Shown here piece by piece: positions 27,967-35,464 of a stretch of DNA of 64,000 nucleotides (positions are counted from its first letter, which is position 1; the number at the start of each line of letters is the position of its first letter). Under the pieces are notes generated by a model that was given only the letters and a program-made list of their open reading frames with translations, was not told the DNA's origin and did not search any database. Source of the DNA: Aquirhabdus parva (GTDB taxonomy: Bacteria; Pseudomonadota; Gammaproteobacteria; Pseudomonadales; Moraxellaceae); the NCBI RefSeq assembly GCF_003351745.1, contig NZ_CP031222.1:2152207-2216206 (forward strand), written 5' to 3'. Both the position numbers and the translations under genes were made by a program.

Positions 27967-30159
27967 TTAACTGACCGCCTCAACTACGACAGCCATACCA
28001 TTTAATACAGACATCCCTGTAATCGCATCAATGAATTGATCATCGGTAATATCATTCAGACTCACGCCTGATACTTTTCGCGCCGTATCTAAACGCACAC
28101 CTTTCCGATCATGCCCCCAGCCATGAGGGACACTGACCACACCTGCCATCACCTGCTGCGTTATTTCCGCAGGTAACTCAATACTGCCCACCCGCGAACT
28201 GACGCGCACATGCTGCCCTTCACTAATCTGTAAACGCACGGCATCATCCGGGTGTAGCATTGCGGTACAACGCCCTTTACCTTTGATCAAACGATGTGAA
28301 TTGTGCATCCATGAGTTATTACTCCGGACATGGCGACGACCAATGATTTGCATTTGATCAGTTGGCGTTTCTGACAATTTAATACGTGCGCGGTCTATAT
28401 CCTTCAGGTATAAATCGGGAATGATGTTAATTGCTTGTTTACGCGCAGATAATATATTCGCTTTCAAAGCGCCTAAATCAACGCCATGAGGGTTTAAACG
28501 CAGCGTGTTTAAACTTAAGCCTTGCTTATCGGGAGACAGCACTGTTTTGATTTTTTGTAGCAACGTACTCTTCGGACGCAGTAAGGGAGAATGACTGCCA
28601 TAAGGTCCTGTCCGTAAAATCAAATCGATTCCGGCATCAAGACCCAATCGATCAATGACTTGAAATACTCTGTCACGTACAAAACGTTTAGCCCCACTAG
28701 AATCTTTCAAACGCTGAGTGAGAGCCAATAGAATCTGCCAATCATGTTGACTGCCTGCTGGGGCTGCAAACAAAGCAGGCGACCACTTTGCGACATTGCG
28801 TACCGTCAGTGCGGCTAAGCCCACTTCCATGTGGGAGCGCTCAAGCGCACTTGTTGGTGGTAAAATAATATGGGCATGGCGCGTCGTTTCATTGATATAA
28901 ATATCTATTGAAACCATAAAGTCTAGTGAGGCCAATGCTGTATCCAACTGGCGTCCATTGGCTGTGGAAAGAACTGGATTACCGGCATGGGTAAATAAAG
29001 CCCGAATTTTTCCTTTTCCTTCGGTTAATATTTCCTCCGCTAACGCTGAAGAGGGTAACTCACCGCCAAAAGAAGGCAATTGACGTACTCTAGAACGACG
29101 ACGGCCATACTCTCCTTTTGAACCAAATTTCAACATATCCATGGGTGGTGTCGCGAACATCATCCCACCTTCCCGATCCAGATTACCCGTTAAAACATTG
29201 ACAACATGCAACAACCAAGTGGTCAGTCCACCAAACTCCTGTACACAGGCACCTATCCGACCATAACAAGCCGCACGCTCTGCTTGAGCAAACGCACGCG
29301 TTAACTCGCGGATTTGATCCGCAGCAATTCCAGTCAAAGCCGACACGGCTTCAGGTGTAAACTCGGCAAGTGCTGCTTGTAACACGTCTAAATCGTCATT
29401 AGGAATCGACAAATCGCGTAAGCGAACTAATTTTTCGGCAAACAAAACTTGAATCATCGCCGCCAAGAAAAAGAAATCAGTCCCTGGACGAATAAACAGG
29501 TGCTCATCCACTTTTTCAGCAGTTTCGGTTTGTCGTGGATCAATCAGTACCACCCGGCCACCGCGCTCGCGAATCGCTTTGATTCTCCCCATAGGATCAC
29601 CCGCACTCATCAAACTACCATTTGACGCTGCTGGATTGCCACCGACAATGAGAAAGAAATCAGTGCGGTCTAAATCAGGTACAGGGAATAAAAGCTGATG
29701 ATTAAACATCTGTAAATTGGCCAACATCGTTGGCAACTGATCAGCGGAGGTCGCACTAAAGGTCTTCTTGGCCCCAAGGGCATGAATGAAAGAGGGTACA
29801 AGCAAAAGTGCGGGTGTATGGACCGTTGGATTCCCTAGATACGCGGCAATGGATTCACCACCATAGGTCTTACGAATTTTCTTCAGATTGTGCTCAATGG
29901 TCTCATAAGCCTCTTCCCAAGAGATTTTGACAAAGTCATCGCCCACACGTTTGACAGGATGTCTGAGGCGATCAGGATCCTCATGCAAATCTTTTAATGC
30001 GACTGCTTTAGGGCAGATATGGCCACGAGAAAAGCTATCGTCTTTATCCCCTTTAATCGACAGAATCTCGCCATCTTGGTGGGTAATCACAACACCACAC
30101 ATCGCTTCACATAAATGACATGTACGAAAGTGCTGCTCAGGGGCTTTTAAAACAGTCAT
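27967..30159 (-). CDS. Molybdopterin-dependent oxidoreductase (DMSO reductase superfamily)
   Basis: 730 residues. The N-terminus binds a [4Fe-4S] cluster through Cys14, Cys17, Cys21 and Cys49 (RTCHLCEAMCG...GHICPKA), with Lys51 in the electron-transfer position. The bis-MGD domains follow: FFLIVGGNPAASNGSLM, GGRVVLIDPRQTETAEKVDEHL (cited in part), and a C-terminal dinucleotide-binding domain with MQIIGRRHVRSNNSWMHN. No Tat signal is present, so the enzyme is cytoplasmic. In the region where many relatives have a Cys or Sec molybdenum ligand I see FSATSADQLP, with no Cys. The substrate is unknown; it is grouped with formate dehydrogenase/nitrate reductase-like proteins only by fold. Confidence 0.88.
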   Translation of the reverse strand: MTVLKAPEQHFRTCHLCEAMCGVVITHQDGEILSIKGDKDDSFSRGHICPKAVALKDLHEDPDRLRHPVKRVGDDFVKISWEEAYETIEHNLKKIRKTYGGESIAAYLGNPTVHTPALLLVPSFIHALGAKKTFSATSADQLPTMLANLQMFNHQLLFPVPDLDRTDFFLIVGGNPAASNGSLMSAGDPMGRIKAIRERGGRVVLIDPRQTETAEKVDEHLFIRPGTDFFFLAAMIQVLFAEKLVRLRDLSIPNDDLDVLQAALAEFTPEAVSALTGIAADQIRELTRAFAQAERAACYGRIGACVQEFGGLTTWLLHVVNVLTGNLDREGGMMFATPPMDMLKFGSKGEYGRRRSRVRQLPSFGGELPSSALAEEILTEGKGKIRALFTHAGNPVLSTANGRQLDTALASLDFMVSIDIYINETTRHAHIILPPTSALERSHMEVGLAALTVRNVAKWSPALFAAPAGSQHDWQILLALTQRLKDSSGAKRFVRDRVFQVIDRLGLDAGIDLILRTGPYGSHSPLLRPKSTLLQKIKTVLSPDKQGLSLNTLRLNPHGVDLGALKANILSARKQAINIIPDLYLKDIDRARIKLSETPTDQMQIIGRRHVRSNNSWMHNSHRLIKGKGRCTAMLHPDDAVRLQISEGQHVRVSSRVGSIELPAEITQQVMAGVVSVPHGWGHDRKGVRLDTARKVSGVSLNDITDDQFIDAITGMSVLNGMAVVVEAVS

Positions 30160-30330
30160 GGCCTTGGCTCCGTGCTGTGGCTGAGTCGTTATATGACGAC
30201 TAATATAGATATTGAACTTTAAGCATCATATATTGACAACAATTACTGTCAACATAATTTATCGACGCAACAGACATAGATTCCAGTAAAAAATTTTTAT
30301 CAGAAACTCTATCATTCAGAAAACTAAATA

Positions 30331-30371
30331 CGAATAAAGGCCAGATCCATTCACTGATCTGACCTTTATTC
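30331..30371 (-). terminator. Hairpin terminator after the hemerythrin-like gene
   Basis: A 17-bp stem with a single mismatch (30331-30347 with 30355-30371, 7-base loop). On the minus strand it follows the hemerythrin-like stop by about 75 bases. The T run after it is weak, so confidence is moderate. Confidence 0.6.
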
Positions 30372-30444
30372 GTTTGAAATCCATATCAAACACGGCACAG
30401 CGCACTCAAGCCAAAATAAGATAAACATGCGCCATAAAGTACTA

Positions 30445-30906
30445 TTAATCGACTTTTTCTGCACCCTTCAGCATACGAACCCCCAACTCATCAAGATCGA
30501 TATCAGAGCGTTTCAATAAAGGAAAAAAGCAACTTTCCATATCACCAACATAGATCTCAAATCGCTGAGAAAGTACCTTAATGGTCGCATCAAAAAGCTC
30601 ATCGTCAGGACTCATATTCTGCAACTTTGCAATCAGCTCTTTGAAACCGACATGAGCCACGATTGCCTCATCAATCAGGTCTTGTCCACGCGTAATTTTG
30701 GTTGCGATGAATGGAAAAAAAACATTCTCCTGAATAATCATATATTTTAATAAATCCCGACGTAAGAACTTGGCAAATTTTTCTTTTAATCGGGAGTCCC
30801 CTTCACCTAATTCTAAATAATCAGTAAATAGTTCACCAATTTTACGATGATCCGTTATCAATACATCAATCGCATTGGGCGAATTAACGATAACTTGAGT
30901 ATTCAT
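30445..30906 (-). CDS. Hemerythrin-like (HHE fold) protein lacking several metal ligands
   Basis: A 153-residue four-helix protein with the HHE outline: His20 in ITDHRKIGELF, first FFP turn at ~63-65, His85 in VAHVGFKEL, second FFP turn at ~127-129. In HHE domains the helix before each turn carries H-x3-E. Here these positions read Tyr55...Gln59 and Tyr119...Met123, with a Glu at the next residue (60, 124). Both halves have therefore lost the same His. A normal di-iron O2/NO site is doubtful; a mononuclear, Tyr-containing or metal-free site is possible. The ATG at 30906 has a strong GAGGAG ribosome site. The gene seems monocistronic. Confidence 0.78.
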   Translation of the reverse strand: MNTQVIVNSPNAIDVLITDHRKIGELFTDYLELGEGDSRLKEKFAKFLRRDLLKYMIIQENVFFPFIATKITRGQDLIDEAIVAHVGFKELIAKLQNMSPDDELFDATIKVLSQRFEIYVGDMESCFFPLLKRSDIDLDELGVRMLKGAEKVD

Positions 30907-31223
30907 GATTGATCTCCTCGATTTCTTTTTAATCCAGAATATTGAACTACCCTTCATCCTATTGGCTCTATGGATCAATTCACGCCTGTTTATGTTTTCT
31001 ATTATTAGGTTTAACGTATATTTCAAGACTTCAGTGCGCTTACCAATTCACATTTTGTACTTCTGCAACGCAATAGAGACACAAAAAAAGCGCAATCGTT
31101 AGCGTAATAAGTGAGTTCTGTATACCTTACTCGACTACATATTGATCAGTCGGCAGGGTCTGTAGATACTGTAAATGCCAGCTTGTTTTGGCAATTATGA
31201 AAATTAGTCCAATGGAGTTTCAC
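30907..31223. other. Divergent intergenic region, hemerythrin-like / exported Pro-Ser-rich protein
   Basis: A 317-base AT-rich spacer. On the plus strand TTGATC (31142-31147) and GATACT (31165-31170), 17 bases apart, could form a sigma70 promoter for the gene starting at 31224. The minus-strand hemerythrin-like promoter was not located. No gene is supported here. Confidence 0.35.
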
Positions 31224-31517
31224 ATGAAAAGATTATTACTCGCAGCCCTCGTCGGTATTTCAATCAATGCTTTTGCCGATGATCCCCCTGCAACAACCAA
31301 TCAAAGCCCTGTAAGCCAATCAAGTCCTACAGATAAATCCGCTTCCGAGCCCGCCCAAGAATCAAGCTCTCCTTATCAGAAAAAAGCTCACCAAGAGCAT
31401 ACCCCGCCTAGTTCGACTTTTCCTCGTCAAGATTCCACCACCTCACCTAATCCTCCGCCTATAAACCCGGAGCAAGCACCTCCCACTCCACCAGATACTC
31501 CGCGCGCTAAATACTAG
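31224..31517 (+). CDS. Small exported Pro/Ser/Thr-rich protein
   Basis: 97 residues. A classical signal peptide (MKRLLLAALVGISINAFA, cut before DDPP) is followed by a low-complexity mature part of about 78 residues dominated by Pro, Ser, Thr and Gln (for example PPSSTFPRQDSTTSPNPPP). It has no Cys and is probably disordered in the periplasm or on the surface. The ATG at 31224 has GGAG at proper spacing; upstream in-frame starts lack one. I do not recognise a family. It is followed by a second small exported protein on the same strand. Confidence 0.65.
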   Translation: MKRLLLAALVGISINAFADDPPATTNQSPVSQSSPTDKSASEPAQESSSPYQKKAHQEHTPPSSTFPRQDSTTSPNPPPINPEQAPPTPPDTPRAKY

Positions 31518-31605
31518 TTGATATAGACGTAACGCTAGGATCCCGTCAATCTGGTTCTTAGCGTTAATTTAATATCAAATTAAACATATAGAAGGGAGAT
31601 ACATC

Positions 31606-31731
31606 ATGAAAAGCATACTTATCGCTGTACTTATCGCATCCTGTGCGCTAATTCAAATCTCTTGCAAATATGATGGCAAGCCAACAACAGCAGAGCCTAC
31701 AGCTCAAACTCCTGCAACTAGTACGAGCTGA
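31606..31731 (+). CDS. 41-residue predicted lipoprotein
   Basis: A very short gene: a good Shine-Dalgarno (GGGAG, 8 bases before ATG), a Lys-containing n-region, a hydrophobic core, then a Cys at residue 20 (QISC) that fits a lipobox, and a 20-residue Thr/Pro/Ala-rich tail ending STS. It resembles the small entericidin-like or lipopeptide class in layout, but not in recognisable sequence. It is closed by a strong terminator 25 bases after the stop, which supports a real transcript. It may be co-transcribed with the Pro/Ser-rich gene 88 bases upstream. Confidence 0.6.
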   Translation: MKSILIAVLIASCALIQISCKYDGKPTTAEPTAQTPATSTS

Positions 31732-31756
31732 TCTAGTCACATCAATAAACCAGCAC

Positions 31757-31794
31757 AAAAAAGCCCTTAAGCAATACTGCTTAAGGGCTTTTTT
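31757..31794. terminator. Bidirectional terminator between small lipoprotein and tRNA genes
   Basis: A perfect 17-bp inverted repeat (31757-31773 and 31778-31794, loop ATAC) with A6 and T6 ends. It is placed to stop both the plus-strand small lipoprotein transcript and the minus-strand tRNA-Val/Asp transcript. Confidence 0.92.
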
Positions 31795-31820
31795 ATCTAC
31801 GGAAGTAGAGTACAACAATA

Positions 31821-31897
31821 TGGCGCAGCGGACGGGACTCGAACCCGCGACCCTCGGCGTGACAGGCCGATATTCTAACCAACTGAACTACCGCTGC
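31821..31897 (-). tRNA. tRNA-Asp (GUC), copy 1
   Basis: 77 bases including encoded CCA. The minus strand reads GCAGCGGTAGTTCAGTTGG at the 5' end, anticodon loop CTGTCAC giving GUC, T arm GGGTTCGAGTCC, acceptor end CGCTGCG-CCA. Identical to the copy at 32158-32234. Second gene of a Val-Asp pair. Confidence 0.96.
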
Positions 31898-31941
31898 TAG
31901 GTCTAGCTAAACTTTACTGATATCACAAACTTGAGCAATAT

Positions 31942-32017
31942 TGGTGGGCGTTGACGGGCTCGAACCGCCGACCCGCGCCTTGTAAGGGCGCTGCTCTACC
32001 AACTGAGCTAAACGCCC
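31942..32017 (-). tRNA. tRNA-Val (UAC), copy 1
   Basis: 76 bases including encoded CCA. The minus strand begins GGGCGTTTAGCTCAGTTGG, anticodon loop CTTACAA giving UAC, T arm GGTTCGAGCCC. First gene of the Val-Asp pair, 44 bases before tRNA-Asp. Identical to the copy at 32279-32354. Confidence 0.96.
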
Positions 32018-32066
32018 AATAATTGCTGACGTTGTTTGTGTTTCAGTACTCATTCAACGTGGGGGT

Positions 32067-32095
32067 ATCATAGCATTAAGTTACTAATATTGCTA
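32067..32095 (-). promoter_or_regulatory. Weak promoter of tRNA-Val/Asp copy 1
   Basis: On the minus strand a -10 hexamer TATGAT (32067-32072) lies 49 bases before the tRNA-Val 5' end, exactly as in copy 2. The best -35 at 17-base spacing is TAGCAA (32090-32095), a poor match. Copy 2 has consensus elements, so this promoter looks decayed or upstream-divergent. Confidence 0.5.
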
Positions 32096-32117
32096 GTTTT
32101 TAATGCTACTACTTTAT

Positions 32118-32154
32118 AAAAGAAAAAACCCGCTCAAGGCGGGCTTTTTCTTTT
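32118..32154 (-). terminator. Terminator between the two tRNA pairs
   Basis: A 16-bp stem with one mismatch (32118-32133 with 32139-32154) with A- and T-rich flanks. It lies directly after tRNA-Asp copy 2, separating the two transcription units. Confidence 0.85.
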
Positions 32155-32157
32155 ATA

Positions 32158-32234
32158 TGGCGCAGCGGACGGGACTCGAACCCGCGACCCTCGGCGTGAC
32201 AGGCCGATATTCTAACCAACTGAACTACCGCTGC
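32158..32234 (-). tRNA. tRNA-Asp (GUC), copy 2
   Basis: 77 bases with encoded CCA, the same sequence as copy 1. Followed after 3 bases by a terminator hairpin. Confidence 0.96.
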
Positions 32235-32278
32235 TAGGTCTAGCTAAACTTTACTGATACCACAAACTTGAGCAATAT

Positions 32279-32354
32279 TGGTGGGCGTTGACGGGCTCGA
32301 ACCGCCGACCCGCGCCTTGTAAGGGCGCTGCTCTACCAACTGAGCTAAACGCCC
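32279..32354 (-). tRNA. tRNA-Val (UAC), copy 2
   Basis: 76 bases with encoded CCA, the same sequence as copy 1. It is the first gene after a consensus promoter. Confidence 0.96.
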
Positions 32355-32673
32355 AATATTGCTTACGTTGTTTGTGTTTCTGTGTTCGTTCAACGTGGGG
32401 TGCATTATAGAGAGTTCTTAGACAGTGTCAACGGTTTTAAAAGCTTTTTCCTAAAAAGACGCCTGACTGTTCAAAAGCCGTACAACTCGACATTCAAATG
32501 AACCATTAAATATACAATCGCCTGTTTTATATGCATTTTATTTAAACTTTCGTTTTAAAAAGAATATTGCCACTTCTAGACTAATTATTGACCACTCGGT
32601 GTACGTAGACTTTTCTAGCCGTTTGATGATGTCGCTCCGGCCACCGAACCAATGGCTTTTTCACCACCTAACG
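32355..32673. other. Intergenic region, tRNA copy 2 / L,D-transpeptidase-like gene
   Basis: A 319-base stretch. The first 77 bases hold the tRNA leader and promoter. The rest (32432-32673) is AT-rich with no gene, hairpin or repeat that I can support. Confidence 0.45.
32404..32431 (-). promoter_or_regulatory. Consensus sigma70 promoter of tRNA-Val/Asp copy 2
   Basis: On the minus strand TTGACA (32426-32431), a 16-base spacer, and TATAAT (32404-32409): both hexamers are perfect consensus. The -10 ends 49 bases before the mature tRNA, and the sequence after it is GC-rich (GCACCCCAC). Confidence 0.88.
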
Positions 32674-33165
32674 CTACTCTATAATATTAACAGTGACTCC
32701 CTCTTCGACTCGCACAAATAAATCAATGAGCTCGTGATTATGCATACGAATACATCCATGTGACTTAGCAACACCCATAGGTTCACTGTCAGGCGTACCA
32801 TGAATATAGATATAGCGCTGATGAGAGTCCACATTGATGCCGTCATCATTCACGCCATGATTAAATCCCGGTTCACATCCCGTCAACCAAAGGATTCTGG
32901 TTAATATCCAATCCCGATTAGGGTGGGCTTCTGCAAGCAACGAATCATAAATCTCACCTGTAAATTGCCGACCACGCAGCACAGCATTGATTGGCAAGTC
33001 CTCGCCAATTTTTTCACTAATGACATGCAAGCCTCTCGGTGTTCTTTCACTGCCTTCAATTTCGCCCACACCATTTAATGCCGTAGAAACTGGATAAACC
33101 AATGCCTGCCCATCACCAAAAAAAGTCAATGTTTGCTGTGCGATATCAATCTCAATGTGGGGCAT
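32674..33165 (-). CDS. YkuD-family L,D-transpeptidase/L,D-carboxypeptidase, no signal peptide
   Basis: 163 residues with the YkuD catalytic signature: His in YIYIHGTPD and, 15-17 residues later, SHGCIRMHN with the nucleophilic Cys and conserved Arg. No signal peptide, lipobox or membrane anchor is visible, so it should be cytoplasmic. In Acinetobacter a cytoplasmic YkuD protein (ElsL) acts as an L,D-carboxypeptidase in murein recycling; this gene may be its counterpart, but I could not align them. The ATG at 33165 has AAAGAG upstream; a TTG seven codons earlier is less likely. Confidence 0.82.
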   Translation of the reverse strand: MPHIEIDIAQQTLTFFGDGQALVYPVSTALNGVGEIEGSERTPRGLHVISEKIGEDLPINAVLRGRQFTGEIYDSLLAEAHPNRDWILTRILWLTGCEPGFNHGVNDDGINVDSHQRYIYIHGTPDSEPMGVAKSHGCIRMHNHELIDLFVRVEEGVTVNIIE

Positions 33166-33365
33166 AGGACACTCTTTAAGACTCAATGAATAACAAGGTT
33201 AAAAATGGGGATACACCCTCTTCATTTCATCAATGTGGTAGGCTTTGCCCGCTATGAGATGCATACTTTTAAGAATTAAATATTCTCAAAAAATGTCTTC
33301 ATCATACTGACCGCGAACAGCTATACTCATAGGTACATTAAATATGAAGAGGCACAAGGATAGCC

Positions 33366-34802
33366 ATGAACAGCCCATTTTCACAAGAGCCGCTACAGGC
33401 CGATACTACAACTATCCAACACGCTTTTGCCGCTCAAGCAGCAACAGCTATTCGCTTACGCCAATCGACTAAGGCTGAGCGCATCGAGAAGATCAAAGCA
33501 TTAAAAGCCGCGCTACTCACTCATCAACAAGAAATCATCGCGGCAGGTTTTGCAGACTTTGGTAAGCCTGCTACTGAAGTTGAACTGACAGAGATACTGC
33601 CCGTCGTCGCCGAGGCCAACGATGCCATTCGTAAATTAGGCGGCTGGATGAAACCCAAAAAGGTTTGGCCGTCACGAATGATGGTCGGTACGACTGGTTA
33701 TACCCAATATGAGCCTAAAGGACGTGTGCTCATCATATCGCCATGGAACTATCCCGTGAACCTGACTTTAGGCCCCCTAGTTTCTGCGATTGCAGCGGGC
33801 AATACCGCGATCATTAAAACATCTGAAATGACCCCACACCTGTCGAGTGTGATTACACAGATTATCAAGCAAACATTTGATCCGAGTGAAATCGTAGTGT
33901 TTGAAGGCGATGCCAGCGTTGCACAAGCGTTACTTGAACTCCCCTTCGACCATATCTTCTTCACCGGATCGCCAAACGTTGGCAAAATCGTCATGGCAGC
34001 TGCCGCGAAGAACCTTACCAGCGTCACGCTAGAACTAGGTGGCAAGTCACCAACAATCATTGATGAAAGTGCTGATTTGGCTGTAGCTGCTCAAAATACT
34101 CTATGGGCAAAATACACCAACAACGGTCAAACATGTATTGCGCCAGATCATATCTACGTCCACAACAAGGTCAAAGATAAATTTTTAGAGCATTGTGTCG
34201 CCACCTTAGAAAAGACCTACGGCAAAAACACACTTCAGATTCAAAGTCCTGATCTGGCCCGCATCGTCAATGATCGTCATGTGAGGCGTGTCAAACATCT
34301 ACTCGATGATGCAGTCACCCGCGGTGCCAAAGTGGTTACCGGCGGCCAAATCGATGAAACACAGCGTTATATCTCACCAACCATCCTAGATGGTATTCCG
34401 CAAGATGCAGATATTATGCGTGAAGAAATTTTCGGCCCCCTACTTCCCATTATCGGTTTTGATCAACTCGATACTGTCATTGCCAAGATCAACGCAGAAC
34501 CCAAACCACTTGCGCTTTACGTCTGGAGCAAGAATAACGACAATATTCGTAAGGTCCTGCAACAAACGTCTTCTGGTGGTGCCTGCGTCAATCACAGCGT
34601 GGTTCAATTCCTACATGGCAACCTGCCATTTGGAGGCGTCAATAACTCTGGAATTGGCAGTGCGCACGGCTACCATGGTTTCCTTGCCTTCTCTCATGAG
34701 CGTGCGATTGTGCGTAACTGGCTGATGCTGGCAAAAATGTTCTTCCCACCCTACACCAACTTGACACGCAAACTGATTGCGCTGTTCATCAAAACGGTCT
34801 AA
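33366..34802 (+). CDS. Aldehyde dehydrogenase, class 3 / coniferyl-aldehyde type
   Basis: A 478-residue NAD(P)-dependent aldehyde dehydrogenase oxidising aldehydes to acids. Key parts are the RVLIISPWNYPVNLTLGPL cofactor-binding start, FFTGSPNVGKIVMAAA (Rossmann), the general base Glu in SVTLELGGKSP, and the catalytic Cys in NNGQTCIAPDHIYV. The C-terminal end, with AHGYHGFLAFSHERAI and a hydrophobic tail (LMLAKMFFPPYTNLTRKL), resembles class 3 enzymes such as coniferyl aldehyde and fatty aldehyde dehydrogenases. The physiological substrate is unknown. It is monocistronic, closed by its own terminator. Confidence 0.9.
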   Translation: MNSPFSQEPLQADTTTIQHAFAAQAATAIRLRQSTKAERIEKIKALKAALLTHQQEIIAAGFADFGKPATEVELTEILPVVAEANDAIRKLGGWMKPKKVWPSRMMVGTTGYTQYEPKGRVLIISPWNYPVNLTLGPLVSAIAAGNTAIIKTSEMTPHLSSVITQIIKQTFDPSEIVVFEGDASVAQALLELPFDHIFFTGSPNVGKIVMAAAAKNLTSVTLELGGKSPTIIDESADLAVAAQNTLWAKYTNNGQTCIAPDHIYVHNKVKDKFLEHCVATLEKTYGKNTLQIQSPDLARIVNDRHVRRVKHLLDDAVTRGAKVVTGGQIDETQRYISPTILDGIPQDADIMREEIFGPLLPIIGFDQLDTVIAKINAEPKPLALYVWSKNNDNIRKVLQQTSSGGACVNHSVVQFLHGNLPFGGVNNSGIGSAHGYHGFLAFSHERAIVRNWLMLAKMFFPPYTNLTRKLIALFIKTV

Positions 34803-35111
34803 TAGCAAAAATTTAATAAAAACAAGCCTCCATATTTGGAGGCTTTTTTACACTCCCGCCCCAAAACTCACGAATTGTTACGGAACTCTCTGCAAACTCG
34901 GGTGTTTTTTCATCAATACCAACCTCATGATTAATACAGGAGGCTGGTAAAACATTAAAAATATTTATTTTTATATGATTTGAACAGCCAAATACACATC
35001 ATCAAAGATGCTCAGCTAGAAGAAATATGAATGCTGACTGGGCAGAGAATGATTGGAAATAGTGCGTTTCAATTGGAAACGACACGATCCACTTTATAAA
35101 AGGAATATCTT
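34803..35111. other. Intergenic region with terminator, upstream of the GlsB/YeaQ gene
   Basis: 309 bases. It starts with the aldehyde dehydrogenase terminator (34824-34849). An imperfect inverted repeat GTTTCAATTGGAAAC at 35066-35080 lies just before the GlsB/YeaQ gene and could be a regulatory site or promoter part. Otherwise nothing is evident. Confidence 0.4.
34824..34849 (+). terminator. Terminator of the aldehyde dehydrogenase gene
   Basis: Stem AAGCCTCCA (34824-34832) with TGGAGGCTT (34837-34845), followed by a T run to 34849. It lies 21 bases after the stop codon. Confidence 0.9.
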
Positions 35112-35357
35112 ATGAGCTTTCTCTGGTTCTTATTGATTGGTCTAGTCGCGGGTTGGCTAGCTGGCTTACTGGTTAAAGGCGGTGGTTTCGGTATTATCGG
35201 CGATATGATCGTTGGTGTACTTGGTGCCTTCATCGGTGGCTTTATATTCACCAAACTGGGTGTTTCTGCTGGTGGCGGTACGATTGGCAGCATCATCGTG
35301 GCCACGATCGGCGCAATCATTTTGATCTTCATACTGCGCTTGATCAAGCGAGCCTAG
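35112..35357 (+). CDS. GlsB/YeaQ/YmgE family stress-response membrane protein
   Basis: An 81-residue, Gly-rich inner-membrane protein with about three transmembrane segments. It has the family pattern FLIGLVAGWLAGLLVKGGGFG-like start, then GDMIVGVLGAFIGGFIF and GSIIVATIGAIILIFILRLI. Members are small stress-induced proteins (general stress, envelope or acid) with no defined biochemical activity. The start is supported by AGGA seven bases upstream. It converges with argG through a shared terminator. Confidence 0.92.
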   Translation: MSFLWFLLIGLVAGWLAGLLVKGGGFGIIGDMIVGVLGAFIGGFIFTKLGVSAGGGTIGSIIVATIGAIILIFILRLIKRA

Positions 35358-35417
35358 CAAAGACCTAAGATCACATTCACTTAGTATGTGATTCTCATAT
35401 TCAACAGATTCAAAAGA

Positions 35418-35449
35418 AAAAAAAGCGAACCTAAAGGTTCGCTTTTTTT
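35418..35449. terminator. Bidirectional terminator between the GlsB/YeaQ gene and argG
   Basis: A perfect 14-bp inverted repeat (35418-35431 and 35436-35449, loop TAAA) with A7 and T7 ends, between convergent genes. Confidence 0.93.
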
Positions 35450-35464
35450 AAGTTCCAAAATGGA

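Larger units (their letters stand above)
31821..32400 (-). repeat. Tandem duplication of a tRNA-Val/tRNA-Asp transcription unit
   Basis: Two direct copies with a 337-base period. Copy 1 runs from 31821 to about 32065 and copy 2 from 32158 to about 32400. The tRNA genes are identical, the 44-base spacer between them differs at one position, and the leader differs at a handful of positions. The sequence between copies is a terminator plus AT-rich DNA. Confidence 0.92.

Noticed and set aside
31670-31900. 76-codon plus-strand frame across the terminator and tRNA-Asp
   Set aside because: It runs through a strong terminator and antisense to a tRNA gene.
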